A stretch of DNA of 53,142 nt from Phoronis australis (Eukaryota; Phoronida; Phoronidae): positions 354,982 to 408,123 of the forward strand of contig NMRA01000192.1 of NCBI GenBank assembly GCA_002633005.1. Direction: 5' to 3'. Positions 35,956 through 45,135 of the stretch are shown piece after piece (position 1 is the first letter of the stretch; each line of letters begins with the position of its first letter). Under the pieces are notes generated by a model, which was given only the letters and a program-made list of their open reading frames with translations, was not told where the DNA came from and ran no database searches. Both the position numbers and the translations under genes were made by a program.

Positions 35956-38900
35956 ACTGACATACTACATCATATGAACAGCAAGTATATTAAAAGGGGA
36001 CTTAAATTAGTCATTTCTATGTAGATATTTTAATAGATTATTTTCTTTTCTCCAGGTCGCGGACGCTTGCTTGAACGCTGTATCTTTGTACCTGTAACCG
36101 ACGCGACCGTAATTTGAAAACTCAAATATCGTCATTAGACAAGACCGACGAACCAGCGATCATGCAGCTGCGAAAGATGGCAGCGTTCTCTATCGGATTT
36201 AATTGATATAGCATACACCATGATAAAAATACTACACACATTCTTCAGAAACAAGCAACTTTCTTATTCAAGCCCATGATCTAATGAATCCCAAAAAGAG
36301 GCTTTCGGTCCTGAAGCTGGCTGTTGGCTTCAAAATGATGGAGCTGCAACACGGGCCCTAATTATGATAATCGTTGACAGTTTAACAAGTGAAATTGTTA
36401 GTTTATCGACAAATCGTTCTCGCTTCACTAATTTCATTTCTAAATAGCCACCTTGCAAAGTGCATATATTGCTCCGGAAAGTCAATTCAAACAAATTTCG
36501 ACCTTGAACGCATTAAATACATTAAGAGACGTAATATACGTCTTATCATTAACAGGAAATAAAGTTGATAACTTATACGGCATGGGAAGGTGCGAATTTA
36601 TTAGTAATTTCATGAGATATTCTACTTAACAAGAACCACGGTAATTGAGGCGAGAGGGTAAGCCGGAGTTCGATTAAAGACCAGTTCCGCCATTACCTGT
36701 GAGTCTTGGAAGAAGTAGTGAAATAATTATACACTCTTTGTAAAAACCTTATTGATTCAGCCATCAAGCTCTTCCTCTGCAATATCATTATCAAACCTAT
36801 TCCTCTAAGTTATTAGTGTAATTTCTACACTTGTTATAAATAGAGTATAAAATAATTTCTCTATTCCAAATTACTTATCAGAGTTAAGAAGGCGCTTGAT
36901 GGAAAGAGTTTCCGGACTTCACGCTTCGTCATATAATGGACAGAATAAGTGATTCACGGGTTGTTATTGCGCTTCTTGACTTGTGACATATATTTGTTTA
37001 TGAAGCGAAGATTTTAAAGATATGCAGTAACATTGTCTTGCAAGTTTTATAGCAATTGTTACCGAAATTCGGCTTGACGTGTTCTAAACATGCGGACAAT
37101 AACCTAGTTGTACAATCAGTTGAAAAAATTCAGTCTTCTAATTTGTTCACACCCTGGTCAGTATATTTTATGAAAATAACAGAAGAAAAACAGAACTACC
37201 CTCAGCGACGTCACCAACAACCAAATGCCCAAGTTGCATTCACAAACCTGTCATTTAGCAAACATCTTTTACTAGAGTTTGATTCGTATCAGGTTTTAAT
37301 TGGAACTTTAATTAAATGTCACGTGGTTATGAATCGCGAACGTCGCTGAATGTTGACGATGAGCTTTGTCGCTAGGGTCACGTAACATGCAACGTTTGTG
37401 CATTTAGCATTGTCAACAAGACACGAGCTTCAGTACAATGCAATGTTCATTAACCATGGTTTTATACTGTCAACTCATTTCTGCAGAGTTTGCTTTCAAT
37501 TAAAACGCGTATAAACCGATAAACAAAAGTTAACCAGAAGCGTGCGTAAGGCTACTGGACCGTATTTATTCATCAAAGTCACATAGTTGCCTGTGAATTC
37601 GGGCATTCTCTTATTTTGCTTTCAAAAACATAATGAAGTTTTTGAAAGCAATTTAGAGAGCATGCATTTATATTATATATTGTTCAGCTTCCAGTTATTA
37701 ACCGAGTAAAAGTACTGAGATGTATATGCATCAAAATAAGTGGTGTTCGTTACATGTAGGTGTGTATTAAACATAAGCATTGCTGCGTGCATGCGCATTG
37801 TTTGGCATAATCATTCTTGGCTGATTTTCATTTTTGGAATTGTTCACTTGTTTGTATATGCACCGTGGCGACAGCCGACAAGTAATCTTGTAGAAATCTG
37901 TACCAAAAGCATATTTTGAATTCGTTCGCCGTATTCTCAGAAACTGGCAGATTGTATAATATTATTCAAAACACTTCTAATCACGACGGAAAAAATAACA
38001 CTCTAATCGATACATCACAAGTTTCAGCTCAATGGAGAAATATGTAACGAGTCATCCACTGAATATAGATAGCGTTAAAAGCCTACTTAACGCGCCGGTA
38101 TCGCTATCAATGTTTACATTGCCCTATCGGAAAACAAAGCCTAGGTTGCATTAACGATACACCTCCGTCTAAGTCTATTATCTGACTTTTGCTTTCCACA
38201 AAATCAATCTGCGTAACCATAGCGATGATCTGAAACGTATTAAAGTGGGGCGCATAGGTGACACAAAACCACGGCTTAACCTCGTCAACTCATGCTCAGT
38301 GAACTGCGCACCTTTCTTGATAGCAATTGTTTTCAAAGCAATACTTTTCCCGGATGCATAGACATTTCCGCATCCTTCCATAAAGCACCTCTCCGGATAA
38401 CGGTAATAGTCCGCTTATAAAGTTGCAACCGGTTGGGCATATCGACTTCAGGATGTCGAAATTGAAATGAGAACTATTAGGGGTTCCGTTATCAACTCGG
38501 CAGTTGGTGAAACGTCAATGTGCGTGCCAAGGGTTTGAGGAAAAAACCTCGACCCTACGCGGATGCGGGCATGTAATTACATTCGTAGTGTATGACACCG
38601 ATGGCTACTGCTATAGCCACTTTGACACTCTGGGAACACCTTTGCTGTTCGATAAATGGAGAGGTGTCAACAGTCTTGTCGGAGCATGCTATCGAGGAAT
38701 CATGATGAGACATTTTACGGAACAGTGACAAAAATCTTTACGTCACATCTCATGCACGAACATGAATAATAGCATAATGGATAAACAGCAATATCGGAAC
38801 GGTGCATCAATTATATTTTGTTCGCATCTGATACGCACGATCAACGACGTCCAATAATTATCTGCCTGACCAGAATGAAGAAATGCTGTCACTTAGTCGT

Positions 38901-39517
38901 GCAATTTATTCGATGAAAAAGTACACTTTATGATTTAAAAGCGTTTTTCTAGAAAAATATTTAAAGCAACACCAAAGCTGTGCTTTTGACCAAAAATAGA
39001 TATTTGATCTACAGCGTGAGCTTTAGATTCTGGGGCTTCAAAAGAACTGACAGTTCGTTGCTGTTGGACACCAAGCTCAAAAAATTTCAGGTCACGGCGT
39101 GAATTTGGACCGAAGAAATAAAAGAATGCCTGGGGTTTTCCCGATCTCCAAAGTGGCCGAAATCGAACTTGATTTTTTACACTTAGCTCCTTTAAAACCT
39201 GTATAGATCAAACGTCTTTGGTGTTGAGGCTACAATAGTAACAGAAACAATATGGCCGCAAATTCTCCAACAAAAACTCTCTTTCGAAAAAACAGAAAGT
39301 TTTTCACCTGCCACAAATGACACGAATCGAAAAATCGTATCTCGTGATTAAAGTTTGATTCGCTGCGCTATTAACGTTTTCCACGCGATATGTTCTGTCT
39401 TGTTTTCAAGAAGTGAATTTTTGGCAAGCTTTTATTTAGTTTACAATAGCCTTGACAACGTTTCATGCATTTCTGACCTATTTCAAATTTTGTTTATTTG
39501 CGTTTCCGTTCTACATG

Positions 39518-39839
39518 CAGGGGCGGATCCAGGATTTTGAGTTAGGGGGGCCAGGGGGCCAGGGCAAAGGAATAAGCAGCATTTCGGCAGATGCGCGCGC
39601 CCAGCCTAAAATCTGGGGATACAGGGGTCTTGAATTCTTGGGTTTGCGGAGCTGTTGACTTAAAAAAAAGGTAAGCGGGGTTTATTCAGGGCCTATGCGT
39701 TGTTTATTCACCCTCAAGCCCCCTGGTTGCGCGCATGTGCTAGTCGGCAGTTCGCACCCGATCTCACAAATGGGATCTGGTAGAATTCTAGGGGGGACCA
39801 TGGCCCCCTTNNCCCCCCCCCCCCCTAAATCCGCCACTG
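39518..39839. mobile_element. MITE of the CAGGGGCGGATCC family, 322 bp, 5-bp target duplication
   Basis: Begins CAGGGGCGGATCCAGG and ends TAAATCCGCCACTG, an inverted repeat. ACATG flanks both sides (39513-39517 and 39840-39844). The interior is G/C-homopolymer rich and contains NN at 39811-39812. Same family as the element at 4924. Confidence 0.78.
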
Positions 39840-40328
39840 ACATGTATCATTCTTTCCTCTAACTATTGGAGTCTGCGGAGCGGTTCGTCGGCAAGGCGGA
39901 TAGGACTCAATCAGTTGATACTGTGTGAAGAGAATGTGTAGCGCTGGAGGCTGGTCTTAGTCCTTCTGTAAGCTCAATGCTGACAATATGCAGATATCTA
40001 ATGATTCGATATTGTCAGTGGTAACCGCTTGAATTTTTCTTCCGACGTTGTTCTTGTGTGATACCAGAAACATGAGGCAGATACTGACCATGTTCAGTAT
40101 ACGACGACACGTTACTTTTATGCAAGATTAACATTAATGCACGAATTTATTCAGTGTGTTTGTTTTCTTTTATGTTGCTCATTTCTTAATTTCTGATTTT
40201 GAGTTATGGTCACGTTGTGGTGTATTCATTTTAAAGTGTTTTGACTGTTTTACGCTTTTCTAGGAACCTGACCAGGAACCACTTATGTTATGTTTTCTGT
40301 ATTATGTTTTCTCCCTCCCTCCCCCCCT

Positions 40329-40358
40329 NNNNNNNNNNNNNNNNNNNNNNNNNNNNNN
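40329..40358. other. Sequence gap (30 N) in a C/T-rich tract
   Basis: N run following CTCCCTCCCTCCCCCCCT. The real length is unknown. Confidence 0.99.
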
Positions 40359-42466
40359 CCCTGCCTCCCACACTATCATGGCAAATAAAACTAATGAGTA
40401 TTCACGACAAGAAGGAATTAATTTCAAGAACGATATTTTCCAAAAGCAAGGTGAGCCCCTCACCTTGGCTATGTTCAATTTTGTGTCGACTATACAGTTT
40501 ATGTCGATCGTATTCGATCGCTAAAACACGACAAACGTTCGACTTAACTCGTAATAATATGGCAGCCTCTTCATTTCTAGCAAAATACGTTTAGTTATTT
40601 ATACTGTAAAGATTTCCAGGGAACTACTTTCACGTTACTGTTGTACGAAAAGTACGTGTATTGAAGTATTACTCTTAACGTTTCTTTTGATAAATGGAAA
40701 TGAATTGTTTTATCATGTCATAGTGCTGTCCTGTCGTAGCGGTGACGACATCTTGTGTCCTAATAACTGTTGACAAAACTGCAGGTGACAAAATGTATAT
40801 CATAATTATGATTTGCGTAGCTTGTACTAGAAACTTAGCAATAATAATTTCCAAATGTAACTGATAAAGGAAAACAAGTTTGGGATATATTTCAAATTTA
40901 TTTGAAGTACAAATATAAGTCTGAGAAATACATATAACAACATTTAACAACCAAAATATATTCGTCTCAAAATCGTTCCATAAAATGGCTCGGTATACGC
41001 TTATCACAATGGTGAGACGGAGAAAAATAGTTTCGCAAAATATTGCGATCGGTGCAAAGATCCACAAAACATATTGCGAAGTCTTCTTTACGCACATGAA
41101 TTCCTACGCAGAGATTAGACTGATCCCGAATTTTGTATAAATTTCCTGCGCTATTTGTAACACGGCCTCGTTAGTTTGCAAATTGCGCTAAACATATTAC
41201 TAAATGTGACGAGAAACTAAACAATTCTTTTAATCACTTGTGCCGTAAAACAGTGAGAACTTTGCCCCTTGAAGTTGTTTCCCAAACAGAGCACATGCCG
41301 ATGTCCAATTTAACAATAAATCGCATACCTTAGCGGGATGGCAGGTACCTATAGACCACCTGCCGCGCTACACAATAGGAGGTTAAAGTCTGAGAATGTC
41401 CCTCTGCTGGGAAAGAGACAAAGCCATTATGATAATTGCAGTTGTTTGTAGGTCTTTGCAGCGAAGTTAGTTTGCTCATTTACGCAACGTGTCACGCATC
41501 AAACATATATGCATACCACAGTTCAACAAAATACGACTGGAACTCTTCCTACCCTTAGGATTGTCAGGTCGGTCCCCTGTTGTAATAAATTCGCTTTGAC
41601 AAATAATGGACACGTTTCAGTCGTTGTTTGTGAAAAATGCTAACCCGGGCAGTGCTACATTTCAAAAGTACGCCCTGTGTTCAAGTTAGGCGATGACACA
41701 ATAATGCGACTAATGGTCGTAATTAATTGCTTTCAACACAGTGAAACCTATCGCCTACGTGAAGAGAGACACCGTTGACACTGTGAGAAGATATGCGGAG
41801 TGGAATGTGATAGCTAAACTGTAATCGAAATCATAAGTTTTCATCTGGACCATTTATCACTGTTTCAACATATTCAAAGCATTCACAGCATAAGTTCAAA
41901 ACAAATTTTGATTCAGTATCATTGCCTGAGGTAGTTTATCTCAAGCATATTGTAAGAAACAAATAATGTTTGAGTATCAATTTACACATTATATCCATCT
42001 ACAGAAGGTAGTGGTGGTCTCTACTTTGAATGTATAATGTAAGACGGAGTGTACTTTCTAGATGATTCAGTCAGTAAGAAGTTCCCTTAAAATGTTTGAT
42101 AGATATCTGTTTGGCATCCAAAATAAAAGTTGACAATGATATAACATAAGCGATTGCACACAATTTCTGGCCATTTAAACACAAAAAGTATCTAACGAAG
42201 TGTAACAAACAATGTTCTCTCCCGGAGAATTCAGCGAAATTCATGCGTATTACGTGTACATGTTATCCAAGTAAATCTTCTGCCTCATGAAGAATTTTAA
42301 AGTCATGAAAGTTTCTCAGTGAAATCGGTGACCATCTTGTATTTTCCAGTTCTGTATAGGGGTTGATCCCGAAAGGGCTCACTTCCGAGTTAACACAAAT
42401 ACGCTTCTTGTGGAGCTATTTAGTGCCCCATCAAATGTACCACGTTGCCGTCAATGCAAACTGTGC

Positions 42467-42472
42467 TTTATT
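42467..42472 (-). terminator. Candidate poly(A) signal AATAAA for gene B
   Basis: AATAAA on the - strand (TTTATT as written), about 100 nt after the gene B stop. It implies a short 3' UTR. Confidence 0.55.
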
Positions 42473-42516
42473 CGTTCGGCGACGAGTTGTGTAGCAGACG
42501 ACGGGGCGCGAAACCG

Positions 42517-42528
42517 ACTTCCGGGTCA
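42517..42528 (-). promoter_or_regulatory. Second TGACCCGGAAGT ETS-type motif
   Basis: The same 12-mer as at 31105, here within the inferred gene B 3' UTR, in a locally G+C-rich patch (ACGGGGCGCGAAACCG just upstream on the + strand). Confidence 0.3.
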
Positions 42529-42571
42529 GTCAAACCCAGGGCTTTAAATATTACATGACAGAAATATGATG

Positions 42572-43146
42572 TCAAAAGAGCTCAGATCCTTGTCCTCTTG
42601 AATAGTACGGTGAGCCTATGTGAGACGCCATGTGACTTGCAGGGTACTGAGCGATTGCAGGGTGAGAATAAAGATTCGCTCCGGCGGCCATGCTGGCTGT
42701 AGACTGGGACCAGTACTGGGTGGCAGACGAAAATAAACTGGACGGAGACGACGTAATGTGTCCGTGCGCATGCGCGTTCATGAAGTTCAATTTGGCTGTG
42801 TTGTGATAACTGGACATTAAAATGTCTTGCTGATATTTGTAGGCCGCCGGCTCAGTTGTCGACGGTTGCATTGCTTGAGCGAGTCCTGCGAAATCAAATT
42901 TGTAGGCGTATCTCTTGCCGTGTACTTTTGTCATTATATTCTTGTCATAATAGTATCGAAGAGCTCGACTGAGTTTGTCGTAGTTCATGTTCGGTTTTGA
43001 CTTGCGCTCGCCCCACCGCCTCGCTACCTCGTCCGGATCGACAAGTTTGAATTCCCCGTTTGTCCCTTCCCACGTTATACAACTCACATTTTGACTGTCG
43101 GCTAATAACTCGAGAAGAAACTGCCACAACTGGATCTGTCCACTTC
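42572..43146 (-). CDS. ERG/FLI1: Gene B terminal exon: ETS domain and C-terminus
   Basis: Acceptor ACATTTTAG on the - strand; the split codon G|GA gives Gly, then SGQIQLWQF. The ETS domain is 82 residues, with the recognition helix [13 protein letters not shown] and the standard [10 protein letters not shown]. It is followed by [20 protein letters not shown] and [19 protein letters not shown], then a Ser/Ala/Tyr-rich tail. SHIGSPYY matches the usual ERG/FLI1 end, but B continues with SRGQGSELF before TGA at 42574-42572. The first ~120 nt differ much more from gene A than the next ~160 nt do. Confidence 0.97.
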
Positions 43147-45033
43147 CTAAAATGTATAGAAATTGTTAAAAAAATACTTTGATGACAAAGCGAACCACTA
43201 GCTTCTGAAAGAATAAAGGCTGCTTTTTTATGAAACTGAAATATAAGCAATTGATTTGTTTTGCGCGCAGATCGTCGGAACCAATGGTAAACATTTAACT
43301 TTTCCATTCTAATATTAAATCTGTGAAAACAATAATAAATATAAGCATGCGAACGTTTGTTAGAAAATAAATGAAATTAAATGACGCCCCACAACTGGTA
43401 GATTTCTGAAGTGGTTGGGAAATATCAGAATACACAAAATTTGCAAAAACCCTAACATGTTCATTCCCCTTTCACTTTGTATTGGTTAACTTTTTGATAT
43501 TTTGATTTTTTTAATTCATGAATTCCCTACCTTGGGGTCGCCAATAGTTAGCGGCACACATCGCCGCCGGGTCAGCCTTCGAGATTGGTTGTCTCCAGTA
43601 GTTGGTGGGACATACAGTTCCCGGCTCGGCTTTAGTGATGTGTTGTATTGGGCTGTGGCTGTATTGAGGGTATGGGTTGGGTGTGTAGGGTTGTATGGCG
43701 TTGTGCGCGTAGCCTAGCGAGAGACAAAATTTATTGTTTTGACAAAGGTAGGCCAATCTAAACACGAGGTCCATATGCTAACAAATATAAAAAATCTTTA
43801 AAATCCGTAGTGTCAAATGTTAAATTAAATATGGATGTTGACTTAAAAATATAAAACTACTCTGCACTATTTTGACAGTTTTCACTTCGCCATTCTCAAT
43901 AATTAATAAAAAACTGCAGGTGGTCTGATGTCATTTGCGGTGCATCAGACGTGCGCAGGCCTCATGGTTGGGCCCATTGCACAAAACACCAATAATTGCC
44001 GGATTTACGATTTCTTGATTTTGCATTTGTAGAAGACGAACAACGAAATTCGTTGACAAATAATGCTAATGAAAATAAGTATGAAAATGACAACATGAAT
44101 AATAATAACCACCGTGCTTTATAGTACTAATGATCATCAAGGATGCGAACGGCAGCGGAATTTCTGTTTTTTAAAAACAGCCAAGCAAAAGTAAAATAAA
44201 AATTGCTGAAAGTCTGTTGAACAAACACACATATCAGGTTAAATTTCTTTTACTCACTTGGGTTTGTTGGGGTTGTCTGTGAGGTCCACGAAGCTTTCTC
44301 GTATAACGCAGGGTCTGCAATGAATTACAACATTGGTCTGACACTGCAGAACGAAATGAAATTAATTTCGTAAATATTTAGCTTCCTTTTCTCCACTTTT
44401 AAGAAAAAAGAGAGAAAAAGAGAACGTTGCAAACTCAACCCACCGTGGCTTTTGTTACTATGATAACGCGTCACGTGATATCATTTGTGTTTGCCTGATA
44501 TATGTTTTCGTAGACTATGTCAGCAGCTAAGATCTTGTCTCTGAGGCGTTGCTAATTATCGTGTCGATAACAATTCCGTTGTGTCGTTTTTGCATATTTT
44601 AACTTTATATTCTTATATTTCGGAGAACAAAAGTTGAAAGTCAAATCGTTTTTCAATAACAATAACAATTGTTAAGAGCAATTCTAACGCATTTCTCAAA
44701 CTATTAGACCTTCGTTATTAATAAGACACAGCGTAAACTGCATGTGAGACGTAAAATAGTTGTGACAATTGTAACTTCAACCGATAAAATATTTTCCTTC
44801 CAACATAGAATGACACTGCTTATTGTTTGCACTTATTTTTCATTTGCTACGTTATTCCTTTCGCTAATACCTTTAACTTACACAGAAGTGTTCTTTTATC
44901 AAACCGGTCTGAGAACTGACAAGAAATTCGTTAATTATAACGATTAATTCATCGTACCTGAAAACATCATGCCGGGCAGACCTCCGAAGGCACAAGCCCG
45001 ATAATAATCTTGCTGTTGTTTAATCCCTTGCAT
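42572..45033 (-). CDS. ERG/FLI1: ERG/FLI1-group ETS transcription factor, gene B (whole span, 4 exons, apparently PNT-less)
   Basis: Second ETS factor, on the opposite strand and convergent with gene A. Exons 45033-44958, 44314-44258, 43713-43531 and 43146-42572 join in one frame: 891 nt, 296 residues if translation begins at the ATG at 45033. ETS is about residues 110-191. The ETS domain and the following C-terminal block are nearly identical to gene A, so B is a paralog from a lineage-specific duplication. No PNT exon was found on this strand up to 53142, and the 48-nt DPY exon is absent. Vertebrate FEV is a known PNT-less member of this group, but B's linker exons show it derives from an ERG-type gene. 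If an upstream promoter and exons lie beyond the window, the protein would be longer. Confidence 0.88.
43531..43713 (-). CDS. ERG/FLI1: Gene B linker exon (183 nt) with an internal 18-residue tandem repeat
   Basis: On the - strand, acceptor CTCGCTAG and donor CAAG|GTAGGG, phase 1-1. It reads [18 protein letters not shown], then two consecutive 18-residue units, [18 protein letters not shown] and [18 protein letters not shown], and splices straight to the ETS exon. It occupies the place of gene A's 87-nt exon; the extra length is largely the repeat. The Tyr/Pro-rich start is reminiscent of activation-type linkers, but no known domain is recognised. Confidence 0.87.
43919..43985. repeat. Dispersed repeat, related to 4492-4555 and 5641-5704
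   Basis: CTGATG, TTTGCGGTGCATCAGACGTG and CCCATTGC align, with roughly 70% identity, to CCGATGCCGTTTGCGGTCCATCAGGCATG...CTCATTGC at 4492 and its duplicate. It looks SINE-like, but no clear tail or full boundaries are visible. It lies in a gene B intron. Confidence 0.5.
44258..44314 (-). CDS. ERG/FLI1: Gene B linker exon (57 nt)
   Basis: On the - strand, acceptor TTCATTGCAG and donor CCAA|GTGAGT. Phase 1-1 and 57 nt, the same as gene A's exon at 19871-19927. It encodes [19 protein letters not shown], comparable to the D-P-S-Y...W segment of human FLI1. Matching length, phase and start residue support orthology of the exon. Confidence 0.87.
44958..45033 (-). CDS. ERG/FLI1: Gene B first visible coding exon (start inferred)
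   Basis: The donor TTTTCAG|GTACGA ends in phase 1 and joins correctly to the 57-nt exon. The open frame includes YYRACAFGG, comparable to YRTCALTP of gene A's 84-nt exon. I chose the ATG at 45033 (A at -3), giving 25 residues plus one base. The frame stays open upstream to a TAA at 45135-45133. No convincing acceptor with a pyrimidine tract is seen just upstream, and a TATA-like box lies about 85 nt before the ATG, so this may be a true first exon. A splice from an unseen upstream exon (for example at ATGCAAG|GG) remains possible. Confidence 0.6.
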
Positions 45034-45114
45034 GATAGACCATAAATGGTTTTTAAGTCTCGAGTCAAGCCACAGTGATTTGTTTTGAATACGTTCCTTG
45101 CTGATCCCATGTCG

Positions 45115-45123
45115 TTTTATATA
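45115..45123 (-). promoter_or_regulatory. TATA-like box upstream of gene B
   Basis: TATATAAAA on the - strand, about 82-90 nt before the ATG at 45033. A start site ~30 nt downstream would leave a ~55-nt 5' UTR. TATA-like strings are common in AT-rich DNA, so this is suggestive only. Confidence 0.35.
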
Positions 45124-45135
45124 TGTCAATGATTA

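Larger units (their letters stand above)
27491..42466. other. Convergent intergenic interval between genes A and B
   Basis: About 15 kb with no identifiable host gene. It contains the foldback repeats near 31800, the GIY-YIG fragment and unknown ORF near 32600-33100, trinucleotide repeats at 35184-35955, a MITE at 39518 and a gap at 40329. A 140-codon hydrophobic frame at 40675-41097 (- strand) is within chance expectation. Confidence 0.65.

Noticed and set aside
35621-35977. Long Met/Ile-rich (+) and Ser/Leu-rich (-) reading frames
   Set aside because: Direct translation of ATG/ATA/CAA microsatellites.
40675-41097. 140-codon hydrophobic frame on the - strand, membrane-protein-like
   Set aside because: AT-rich composition produces Ile/Phe/Tyr-rich chance frames; no family motif, and length within chance expectation.
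45127-45129. Start of gene B at 45129
   Set aside because: The codon is TTG and overlaps the TATA-like region; the ATG at 45033 is a better start.
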